The notes beneath the pieces are model-generated. The model was not told the DNA's origin. It searched no databases and saw nothing but the letters and a program-made list of their open reading frames with translations. DNA of 9,844 nucleotides from Chloroflexi bacterium RBG_16_70_13. Its GTDB lineage: Bacteria > Chloroflexota > Limnocylindria > Limnocylindrales > CSP1-4. Position 1 is the stretch's first letter; each line of letters starts with the position of its first letter. This document shows positions 1-4,839 of the stretch, piece by piece. A program made the translations under genes and the position numbers. The stretch spans positions 2,430 through 12,273 of the forward strand of contig MGOD01000108.1 of assembly GCA_001795245.1 (NCBI GenBank). The letters run 5' to 3'.

Positions 1-1
1 C

Positions 2-1024
2 TTCGTCGTCGAGGGCGACGAGAGCGACCAGGATGCCGACGGCGGCGACGGCGCGAGCCCCGAGGTCGCCGGGGCCGACGAGGTCGAGGCCGCGCGCTGG
101 GACGCGATGCTCGCCGCCGCGAGCGACGACGAGCCACCGGCGATCGCGTTCGTGGGGCGGCCCAACGTCGGCAAGTCGAGCCTCCTGAACGCGCTCCTCG
201 GCGAGGAGCGGACGATCGTCAGCGAGGTTCCCGGAACGACGCGGGACGCGATCGACAGCCGGATCGCCTGGGGCCGGACCGAGGTCGTCCTCATCGACAC
301 CGCGGGGATCAGGAAGCGCGGCAAGGTCGCCTCGGGGACCACCGCCGAGCGTTACTCGACCCTCCGGAGCCTCAAGGCGATCTCGCGGGCCGACGTCGCC
401 GTCCTGCTCGTCGATGCCGTCGACGGGCTGACGGCACAGGACGCCCACATCGCGGGCTACGTCGTGGAGGAGGGCAAGGGGCTCGTTGTCGCCGTCAACA
501 AGTGGGACGCGGTCGAGGACAAGAAGGGAAGCACGTTCGACCAGTACGTCGAGTGGATCCGGCACGAGGCGCCGTTCCTCGACTTCGCCCCGATCGTGAG
601 CATCTCGGCGAAGACTGGCCAGCGGATCGGGCGGGTCCTGGAGCTGGCGGTCGACGTCTGGGCCGAGCGGCGCAAGCGCGTCCCGACCGGCGAACTCAAC
701 CGGATCGTCGCGACCGCCTCGGACCGCCAGCAGCCGCCGCTCGTGAAGGGTCGACGCCCGAAGCTCTTCTACGCGACCCAGGCCTCGGTGGCGCCGCCGA
801 CGTTCGTGTTCTTCGCCCGCGATGCCGGCTCGGTCCACTTCAGCTACCAGCGCTACCTCGAGAACCGGCTGCGCGACGAGTTCGGCTTCCTCGGCACCCC
901 GATCCGCCTCGTCTTCCGCGAGCGGGCCGGGATCCGGGCCGAGCGGCGGGCGACGAAGCGCCGGGGCGGCGGTGGCGGCGGCGGTGGCCGGGCCGCTGCG
1001 GCGGGCGCCAGGCGGGGCCGATGA
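2..1024 (+). CDS. der: Ribosome biogenesis GTPase Der (EngA), C-terminal part; 5' end outside window
   Basis: Der is a tandem-GTPase protein that assists assembly of the 50S ribosomal subunit. The frame is open from base 2, so the apparent ATG at 107 is internal. The 340 visible residues begin with an acidic Asp/Glu/Gly-rich linker (about residues 1-45), which would separate the missing first GTPase domain from the second. The second domain is complete: GRPNVGKS (G1, residues 52-59), PGTTRD (G2 region, 77-82), DTAG (G3, 99-102), NKWD (G4, 166-169) and SAK (G5, 202-204). A KH-like domain typical of Der follows (about 230-310). The last 25 residues form an Arg/Gly/Ala tail with eight consecutive Gly. 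The TGA stop overlaps the ATG of gpsA (ATGA), implying translational coupling. Identification rests on the G motifs plus the KH-like C-terminus. The only uncertainty is the unseen N-terminal half. Confidence 0.95.
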   Translation, partial: FVVEGDESDQDADGGDGASPEVAGADEVEAARWDAMLAAASDDEPPAIAFVGRPNVGKSSLLNALLGEERTIVSEVPGTTRDAIDSRIAWGRTEVVLIDTAGIRKRGKVASGTTAERYSTLRSLKAISRADVAVLLVDAVDGLTAQDAHIAGYVVEEGKGLVVAVNKWDAVEDKKGSTFDQYVEWIRHEAPFLDFAPIVSISAKTGQRIGRVLELAVDVWAERRKRVPTGELNRIVATASDRQQPPLVKGRRPKLFYATQASVAPPTFVFFARDAGSVHFSYQRYLENRLRDEFGFLGTPIRLVFRERAGIRAERRATKRRGGGGGGGGRAAAAGARRGR

Positions 1025-2070
1025 CGGACGCCGTGTCGCGAGTCGCGGTCATCGGGAGCGGGGCCTGGGGCACGACCCTCGCGCTCCTCGTGGCGCGCGC
1101 CGAGCCGGTGACCCTGTGGTGCCACTCGGCCGAGACCGCGGCCCACCTGCGCCAGACGCGCCGGAACGGTCGCCGGCTGCCCGGGATCGAGCTGCCGGAG
1201 GCCGTGGTACCGACCGCGGATGCGGCGGCGCTCGCCGGCGCGGAGCTCGTCATCGTCGCCGTCCCCTCGGCGTACGTGCGGGTGACGGTCGCGCGCCTGG
1301 CGCCGGCGATCCCGCGTGGGGCGGACGTCCTCTCGGTCGTAAAGGGCCTCGAGCGGGGGACGCTCCTCCGGATGACCGAGGTCATCGCCCACGCCGCCGG
1401 GATCGACCCGTCCCGGGTCGCGGCCCTGTCGGGCCCGAACCTGGCCCTCGAGATCGCCCGCGGCCTCCCGGCCTCGGCCGTCGTCGCGGCCGAGGACCCG
1501 GCCCTCGCCGAGCGGATCGTCGCGCGGCTCGGGCGCCGCGAGTTCCGGCTCTACACCAACACCGACGTCCTCGGCGTGGAGCTCTGCGGGGCCCTCAAGA
1601 ACGTCATCGCCATCGCCGCCGGGGCGGCCGACGGCCTCGGCTTCGGCGACAACGGCAAGGCCGGGCTCATGACCCGGGGCCTGGCCGAGATGATGCGGGT
1701 GGGCATCGCGGCGGGAGCCAACCCCTTGACGTTCGCCGGCCTTGCCGGGCTCGGTGACGTCATCGCGACCTGTGGCTCGAAGCTGTCGCGCAACCACCGC
1801 CTCGGCGAGGAGCTCGCCAACGGCCGGCCGTGGTCGGAGATCGAGGCCGGGCTGCCGGGCGTCGCCGAGGGCGCCTACACGGTGGATGCGGCGCTCGCCC
1901 TGGCCGACCGGCTCGGTGTCGAGATGCCGATCGCCCGGGAGGTCCACAACGCCCTGTTCGAGGGCAAGAGCGTCCGCCGCTGCCTCATCGACCTCCTGGC
2001 CCGCGAATCGAAGGACGAGCTGGCCGATTTCCAGGCCTGGGTCGAGCGCCTCGGGGTCGCGACCGAGTGA
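1021..2070 (+). CDS. gpsA: NAD(P)-dependent glycerol-3-phosphate dehydrogenase
   Basis: This cytosolic enzyme reduces dihydroxyacetone phosphate to sn-glycerol 3-phosphate, the backbone precursor of phospholipids. The 349-residue length is normal for GpsA. Visible landmarks are the Rossmann dinucleotide motif GSGAWG (residues 12-17), VVKGLE (107-111 region), SGP (137-139), the catalytic-lysine segment ALKNVIAIAAG with Lys193, the NGKAGLMTRG segment (211-220) and GLGDVIATC (243-251), all characteristic of the family. I chose the ATG at 1021 because it overlaps the der stop and places the dinucleotide motif at the usual distance from the N-terminus. The open frame further upstream is only the shadow of der. 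There is no strong Shine-Dalgarno sequence, so translation probably depends on coupling to der. In many bacteria plsY lies between der and gpsA; here it is absent. Confidence 0.96.
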   Translation: MTDAVSRVAVIGSGAWGTTLALLVARAEPVTLWCHSAETAAHLRQTRRNGRRLPGIELPEAVVPTADAAALAGAELVIVAVPSAYVRVTVARLAPAIPRGADVLSVVKGLERGTLLRMTEVIAHAAGIDPSRVAALSGPNLALEIARGLPASAVVAAEDPALAERIVARLGRREFRLYTNTDVLGVELCGALKNVIAIAAGAADGLGFGDNGKAGLMTRGLAEMMRVGIAAGANPLTFAGLAGLGDVIATCGSKLSRNHRLGEELANGRPWSEIEAGLPGVAEGAYTVDAALALADRLGVEMPIAREVHNALFEGKSVRRCLIDLLARESKDELADFQAWVERLGVATE

Positions 2071-2099
2071 CGAGCCGTGGGTCGAACGCCTGTGGCTGC

Positions 2100-2105
2100 T
2101 AGACT
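2100..2105 (+). promoter_or_regulatory. -10 box (TAGACT) of the tRNA-Pro promoter
   Basis: TAGACT fits the TANNNT form and lies 11 nt before the mature tRNA 5' end, so a start 6-7 nt downstream would give a leader of about 5 nt. The nine-base context GCTAGACTC (2098-2106) recurs exactly in front of the decarboxylase gene (4826-4834). I see no good -35 element at standard spacing. The role is inferred from position and recurrence. Confidence 0.5.
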
Positions 2106-2116
2106 CGCCCTTCTGT

Positions 2117-2190
2117 CGGGGCGTGGCGCAGCCTGGTAGCGCACCTGAATGGGGTTCAGGAGGTCGAGCGTTCGAATCGCTCCGCCCCGA
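2117..2190 (+). tRNA. tRNA-Pro, anticodon GGG
   Basis: The 74 nt fold into a standard cloverleaf. The acceptor stem is CGGGGCG (2117-2123) with CGCCCCG (2183-2189). The D stem is GCGC (2126-2129) with GCGC (2139-2142). The anticodon stem is CCTGA (2144-2148) with TCAGG (2156-2160), around the loop ATGGGGT with anticodon GGG at 2151-2153. The T stem is GAGCG with CGCTC around TTCGAAT (2171-2177). C1-G72 and discriminator A73 match bacterial proline tRNAs. It reads CCC and CCU codons. The 3' CCA is not encoded (CCC follows A73), so it must be added after transcription. Confidence 0.96.
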
Positions 2191-2211
2191 CCCCTCGATC
2201 CGAAGGTGAAA

Positions 2212-2241
2212 CGAGGCCCTCGGGACGTCCCGAGGGCCTCG
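2212..2241. terminator. Perfect 30-nt palindrome, probable terminator hairpin after tRNA-Pro
   Basis: Two 15-base arms are exact inverse complements (arm CGAGGCCCTCGGGAC), giving up to 13 bp of GC-rich stem with an ACGT tetraloop. It sits 21 nt after the tRNA and 28 nt before the stop of the convergent membrane-protein gene, so it could end transcription from both sides. There is no T-tract on either strand, so it is not a classical intrinsic terminator. A protein-binding palindrome is the alternative. Confidence 0.6.
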
Positions 2242-2268
2242 GCGATTCTCGAGGTCAGGCCTCGATGG

Positions 2269-2583
2269 TCAGACCGGTCGCGGTCCGTGGGTCGCGCGTC
2301 CGGTCATGAGCCGGGCGACCACCACGGCGGCGATCCCGACGATCAGGCCACCGAGGAGCGACTCGTCGAGAGCCAGGCCGTCGATGATCGGCTGGAGCTC
2401 GCCCTCCGTCATCTTGCCCCAGATGAGCTCGCTCGCGACGAGGCCGCCGACGAACCAGCCCACGGCGGCGACGATCCACATCCAGCGGTTACCGCCGCTC
2501 ACCACAAGCTGCGCGGCGACGCCGAACGCGAGCGAGATCGCGACCAGGATGCCGAAGCCCGTGAATCCCAGGTCGAACTGCAT
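2269..2583 (-). CDS. Small three-helix membrane protein, GlsB/YeaQ/YmgE-like
   Basis: The 104-residue hydrophobic protein has three likely membrane segments at about residues 9-30, 34-55 and 73-94. A polar loop (56-72) separates the second and third, and the tail is short and basic. This layout, with Gly-rich helices such as GWFVGGLVASELIWG and ESLLGGLIVGIAAVVVARL, resembles the transglycosylase-associated / GlsB-YeaQ-YmgE stress membrane family. That assignment comes from overall pattern only; no catalytic residues are known in that family. The ATG at 2583 is well supported by GGAGG at 2591-2595 (minus strand) with a 7-nt spacer. The gene converges on tRNA-Pro, with the palindrome between them. 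A lineage-specific small membrane protein of unknown role remains possible. Confidence 0.75.
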   Translation of the reverse strand: MQFDLGFTGFGILVAISLAFGVAAQLVVSGGNRWMWIVAAVGWFVGGLVASELIWGKMTEGELQPIIDGLALDESLLGGLIVGIAAVVVARLMTGRATHGPRPV

Positions 2584-2654
2584 CTTCCCACCTCCATCTG
2601 GACGCCCTCGACCGGTAATCGTCGGCGCCGGCGGGCGTCACCGCCAGTGCCGCT

Positions 2655-2670
2655 CGTCCCGAACGGGACG
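2655..2670. repeat. Short inverted repeat CGTCCCG-AA-CGGGACG
   Basis: Seven-base arms flank a 2-nt centre, too tight for a stable hairpin but suitable for a dimeric DNA-binding protein. It lies in the 145-bp gap between the start of the minus-strand membrane gene (2583) and the plus-strand hypothetical gene (2729), about 70 bp upstream of the first. In such GC-rich DNA a chance origin is quite possible. An operator role is only a suggestion. Confidence 0.25.
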
Positions 2671-2728
2671 TCGGAACGGACGGGACGGCGGGCGACGCGC
2701 GTTCCGCCATGCGGGAGCGTCTTGGCTG

Positions 2729-3112
2729 GTGGCCGCGTCGGTGATGGCGGTGGTGGCGGCCGTGATGGCTCCGACCGCCCGCTTCTTCGGGGCCATGGCA
2801 TTCGCCTGGGCTCTCGTGTTCGGGGCGCTCGCCTATGGCGTGGGCTCGTGCGAGAGCAGGTCGGCGGCCGGGATCGCGGGATCCCTCTTGCTCATTGCGG
2901 CCGGCGACGCGATCCTGACCGAGCGTTCGTGGCAGTATCGATCCGCTGCTTCGGTCGCCGTCGTGATCGCGCTCGCGATCGGCTCGCTCCCGATCATGGC
3001 CCTCAACTCCGGGCAGCATCCTGGCGGGAACGTGAGGCCGCCCGAGGGATCAGTGTCTTCCGAGTCGTCCAACCACCCACCTGGCGTACAGCTATCGGGC
3101 AGTCCCCGATAA
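2729..3112 (+). CDS. Hypothetical small membrane protein
   Basis: I do not recognise the family. From GTG 2729 the frame encodes 127 residues with about four hydrophobic segments (roughly residues 2-18, 19-37, 47-60 and 72-91). A polar Ser/Pro/Gly-rich tail of about 35 residues follows. Third codon positions are strongly G/C through most of the frame and weaken in the tail. The start is uncertain: GTG 2729 has GGGAG (2713-2717) 11 nt upstream, and GTG 2741 and ATG 2744 are in-frame alternatives. The frame stays open further upstream, but that part looks non-coding. It is followed by the cupin gene after 34 nt. A real but poorly conserved membrane protein is more likely than chance, though a pseudogene or spurious frame cannot be ruled out. 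Confidence 0.45.
   Translation: MAASVMAVVAAVMAPTARFFGAMAFAWALVFGALAYGVGSCESRSAAGIAGSLLLIAAGDAILTERSWQYRSAASVAVVIALAIGSLPIMALNSGQHPGGNVRPPEGSVSSESSNHPPGVQLSGSPR
3093..3111 (+). other. Hairpin overlapping the stop of the hypothetical gene
   Basis: TATCGGG (3093-3099) and CCCGATA (3105-3111) form a 7-bp stem with a 5-nt loop, covering the last codons and most of the TAA. No T-tract follows. It could be a weak terminator or an element ahead of the cupin gene, which starts 36 nt later. Confidence 0.35.
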
Positions 3113-3146
3113 CGAGCACCGTCGGAGCTCGAGAGAGGAGCAGCGG

Positions 3147-3476
3147 ATGGACACCGCCTCGCCCGTCATCATCCCCGACCTTCTCGCCGAAGCCACGGTC
3201 CCGCAGCGCGGCATCCTCAGCCAGACGCTTTCGAATACCGGCGGCATCGAGCTCGTGATCTTCGCCTTCGCCGCCGGCGAGGCGCTCGCGGAGCACACCT
3301 CCGCGCGGCCCGCGATCATGCACGTGCTTTCAGGCGAGGGCGAGCTCAGCGTCGCCGGCCAGGCCCTGGCGGCCGGACCGGGCACATGGGTTCGCATGCC
3401 GCGCGATTGCCGGCACAGCGTGACGGCGACGACGCCGCTCGTGATGGCCCTCTACCTGCTGCCGATCGGCGACTGA
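3147..3476 (+). CDS. Single-domain cupin protein
   Basis: This 109-residue protein is a small single-domain cupin. The pattern FAAGEALAEH, then MHVLSGEGELSVAGQ, then GPGTWVRMPRDCRHSV (ending at His90) shows the two cupin motifs with the inter-motif turn. Motif 1 keeps only one histidine: His50 is followed by Thr-Ser rather than the usual His-X-His. Motif 2 keeps the PX4H spacing (Pro85-His90). Metal binding may therefore differ from canonical cupins, although AEHTSxxPA variants form a recognisable subfamily of uncharacterised bacterial cupins. No substrate can be assigned. The ATG at 3147 has a good Shine-Dalgarno (AGGAG, 3136-3140, 6-nt spacer). It may share a transcript with the hypothetical gene upstream and converges on the next minus-strand gene. 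Confidence 0.88.
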   Translation: MDTASPVIIPDLLAEATVPQRGILSQTLSNTGGIELVIFAFAAGEALAEHTSARPAIMHVLSGEGELSVAGQALAAGPGTWVRMPRDCRHSVTATTPLVMALYLLPIGD

Positions 3477-3581
3477 CGAGCGGGGTCGAGCCTCACCGGG
3501 CCCGCGCCACGGCCTCCCGTCCCGCGGCACGCAAACGTCCGAACGGCACGAGCCAGGCCAATCGAGGGCCGGTTGCTCCTG

Positions 3582-3935
3582 TCAGCGCTTCAGGAGGTCC
3601 TTCGGGAAGAACAGCCAGAGGTTGAAGGCGCCGATCGAGACGACGAGCGCCAGCCGGACGATGAGCGGCCAACCCGATTCCCAGATCCAGAGCCCGATGG
3701 CCAACGGCAGGACGAGGAGCCAGATAATGCCCTGGACGACGATGTGCTGGCTTCGCGACCATGCCCAGACGCTGTCGAGGCTGCCCTGGCTGGCGACGAG
3801 GGCATAGGCAAAGAGCGCCCACAGGACGAAGAAGAGGGCGAAGATCGCGACGTTGAACAGCTGCTCCATCAGGGTGGGCTCCTTCCTGGTCGCCTCGCCC
3901 TCGCGAGCGGCAGCGATTCCGGTTCCTTGGGTCAT
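3582..3935 (-). CDS. Small membrane protein of unknown function (two or three helices)
   Basis: I do not recognise the family. From ATG 3935 the product is 117 residues. A polar N-terminus of about 22 residues precedes MEQLFNVAIFALFFVLWALFAY, a first membrane helix. A second segment is around HIVVQGIIWLLVLPLAIGLWIW and a third around PLIVRLALVVSIGAFNLWLFF, ending in a Lys/Arg tail. Two starts are each well supported: ATG 3935 has GGAGG (3945-3949) with a 9-nt spacer, and ATG 3869 has AAGGAG with a 9-nt spacer, giving a 95-residue form beginning directly at the helix. ATG 3941 is also in frame but has only a 3-nt spacer to the same GGAGG. A weak promoter-like TATGAA lies at 3989-3994 (minus strand). 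Third positions are G/C-rich, supporting real coding. Confidence 0.75.
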   Translation of the reverse strand: MTQGTGIAAAREGEATRKEPTLMEQLFNVAIFALFFVLWALFAYALVASQGSLDSVWAWSRSQHIVVQGIIWLLVLPLAIGLWIWESGWPLIVRLALVVSIGAFNLWLFFPKDLLKR

Positions 3936-4124
3936 GACCATCGACCTCCATCCGCCCTCGGACGACGATCGCGACCTCGGGCCCCCTGTTCATAGGAGCT
4001 CACGCGCCTTCCAAGTAGGGCCGAATCGACCGACACGACAGGTCGGAGGGATCGACGGAGCCCGCGACTCGAGGCTCCAGCGGCGACCGTTTCCGCACGG
4101 CGGGCCGAGGTGCCTGCCAGGAAT

Positions 4125-4148
4125 GTGCCGTTCGGCACGGTTCGGCAC
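4125..4148. repeat. Inverted repeat plus 10-bp-spaced direct repeat of TTCGGCAC
   Basis: GTGCCG (4125-4130), TT and CGGCAC (4133-4138) form an inverted repeat. TTCGGCAC occurs at 4131-4138 and again at 4141-4148, exactly 10 bp apart, about one helical turn. Such spacing suits cooperative binding by a regulator. It lies about 190 bp upstream of the membrane gene that starts at 3935. Function is inferred only. Confidence 0.35.
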
Positions 4149-4175
4149 CCGCGGTGACCAGATAGCGTCCGGGGT

Positions 4176-4238
4176 ACAGGAGACCCGCCGGCGCGCCGCA
4201 CCGATCCCCCCTCGGTGGCAGGCCCCGCGGGTCTCTGT
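4176..4238. other. Stem-loop with a nested hairpin downstream of the deaminase gene
   Basis: The outer stem pairs ACA (4176-4178) and GAGACCCGC (4180-4188) with GCGGGTCTC (4227-4235) and TGT (4236-4238), with G4179 bulged: 12 bp in total. Inside, CACCGA (4199-4204) pairs with TCGGTG (4212-4217) around a C-rich 7-nt loop. On the minus strand it is transcribed after the deaminase stop and well before the membrane gene. It could be a 3'-end structure or a leader element. No U-tract follows. Confidence 0.45.
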
Positions 4239-4244
4239 GTATCC

Positions 4245-4280
4245 CCGAGACTCGAGACGACCGGCGGCCCCGGGTCTCGG
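4245..4280. other. Second stem-loop competing with its neighbour
   Basis: CCGAGAC (4245-4251) pairs with GTCTCGG (4274-4280), a 7-bp stem around a 22-nt loop. The 3' arm includes CGGGTCTC (4271-4278), which can instead pair over 8 bp with GAGACCCG (4180-4187) of the neighbouring stem-loop. The two structures are therefore mutually exclusive in part. Confidence 0.35.
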
Positions 4281-4329
4281 CCCGCGATTCAGCCGCGGCC
4301 CAATATCCAGCGTCCCGATCCCGGCGGCT

Positions 4330-4776
4330 TCAGTCCTCGCCGATGTCCTCGTTCCAGACGTCGGGATGCTCAGAAACGAAGCCCTGCAGCAGCTCGTAGC
4401 ACGCCGGCGAATCCATGTTGATCACCTCGACGCCGCGGGTCCGGAGGAGGTCCTCGCCGCCGACGAACGTCCGGTTCTCGCCGATGACGACGCGCGGGAT
4501 GCCGTAGAGCAGGATCGCCCCGGTGCACATGTCGCACGGCGACAGCGTCGTGACCATCGTCGCCCGGTGGTAGGCCGACGCCGGCAGGCGCCCGGCGTTC
4601 TCGAGGGCATCGGTCTCGCCATGCCGGATGGCGCTCCCGAGCTGGACGCGGCGGTTGTGGCCGGCCCCCACGACCCGCCCGTCGATGACGAGCACCGCGC
4701 CGATCGGGATGCCGCCCTCGGCCCGCCCGATCCTCGCCTGCTCGAGCGCGACGTCCAGGGCCTCACGATCGTCCAT
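4330..4776 (-). CDS. Cytosine deaminase, yeast Fcy1-like zinc deaminase
   Basis: It is predicted to convert cytosine to uracil and ammonia in pyrimidine salvage. The 148 residues form one CDA-fold domain. Zinc ligands are His52 (in HGE, with proton-shuttling Glu54) and Cys81/Cys84 in PCDMC; the His-to-first-Cys distance of 29 equals that of yeast Fcy1 (His62, Cys91). Other Fcy1 active-site residues are also present as I recall them: Asn41 (GHN), Phe104 and the C-terminal WNEDIG with Trp141 and Asp144. Segments TTLSPCDMCTGAI and YGIPR are near-identical to yeast. This argues for free cytosine rather than tRNA adenosine (TadA) or guanine. I chose ATG 4776 because TATCCT lies 6 nt upstream, a leaderless arrangement, and the domain starts right after. 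The open frame continuing upstream is a shadow of the decarboxylase gene. It is divergent from that gene. Confidence 0.92.
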   Translation of the reverse strand: MDDREALDVALEQARIGRAEGGIPIGAVLVIDGRVVGAGHNRRVQLGSAIRHGETDALENAGRLPASAYHRATMVTTLSPCDMCTGAILLYGIPRVVIGENRTFVGGEDLLRTRGVEVINMDSPACYELLQGFVSEHPDVWNEDIGED

Positions 4777-4782
4777 GTGTCG

Positions 4783-4788
4783 AGGATA
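4783..4788 (-). promoter_or_regulatory. -10 box (TATCCT) of a leaderless promoter for the deaminase gene
   Basis: On the minus strand TATCCT is followed by exactly 6 nt and then the ATG at 4776, so transcription would begin at or next to the start codon. A TCGACA (4804-4809, minus strand), five of six matches to TTGACA, lies 15 bp further upstream. No Shine-Dalgarno sequence is present. Confidence 0.55.
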
Positions 4789-4827
4789 AGCGGCCCGTCC
4801 CAGTGTCGAGGCCCCGGCATTGCGGGC

Positions 4828-4833
4828 TAGACT
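4828..4833 (+). promoter_or_regulatory. -10 box (TAGACT) of a leaderless promoter for the decarboxylase gene
   Basis: TAGACT is followed by 6 nt and then the GTG start at 4840. A GTCGAG at 4805-4810 sits 17 bp upstream in the -35 position, although it matches the consensus poorly. It shares GCTAGACTC with the tRNA-Pro promoter. GTGTCGAGG occurs twice in this divergent spacer (4777-4785 and 4803-4811). Confidence 0.55.
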
Positions 4834-4839
4834 CCGAGG

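Larger units (their letters stand above)
3942..4329. other. Non-coding gap rich in inverted repeats
   Basis: This 388-bp stretch lies between two minus-strand genes and shows no convincing gene; the short open frames in it lack a plausible start and codon bias. It holds a 6-bp hairpin GGAGCC/GGCTCC (4057-4078), a short inverted repeat with tandem copies of TTCGGCAC (4125-4148) and two neighbouring larger stem-loops (4176-4238 and 4245-4280). A candidate promoter for the downstream membrane gene is TTGGAA (4009-4014) and TATGAA (3989-3994) on the minus strand. Its 14-nt spacer is too short to be convincing. Confidence 0.6.

Noticed and set aside
502..1020. Long plus-strand open frame upstream of and continuous with gpsA
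   Set aside because: It is the out-of-frame shadow of der: Arg/Pro/Gly-rich, no domain. The real gpsA begins at 1021.
853..1947. Minus-strand 364-codon open frame opposite der and gpsA
   Set aside because: It is composed of repetitive Arg/Asp/Gly/Pro text typical of antisense frames in GC-rich DNA, with no recognisable domain and two solid genes on the other strand.
2149..3258. Plus-strand 369-codon open frame starting inside the tRNA
   Set aside because: It begins in the tRNA anticodon loop, crosses a palindrome and several other genes, and its translation is low-complexity.
3477..3581. Possible terminator between the convergent cupin and membrane genes
   Set aside because: Only a 4-bp GGCC/GGCC pairing is visible, with no T-tract, too weak to call.
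3932..4201. Minus-strand 89-codon open frame in the 388-bp gap
   Set aside because: Arg/Ser/Gly-rich with no start support, and it overlaps the 5' end of the membrane gene in another frame.
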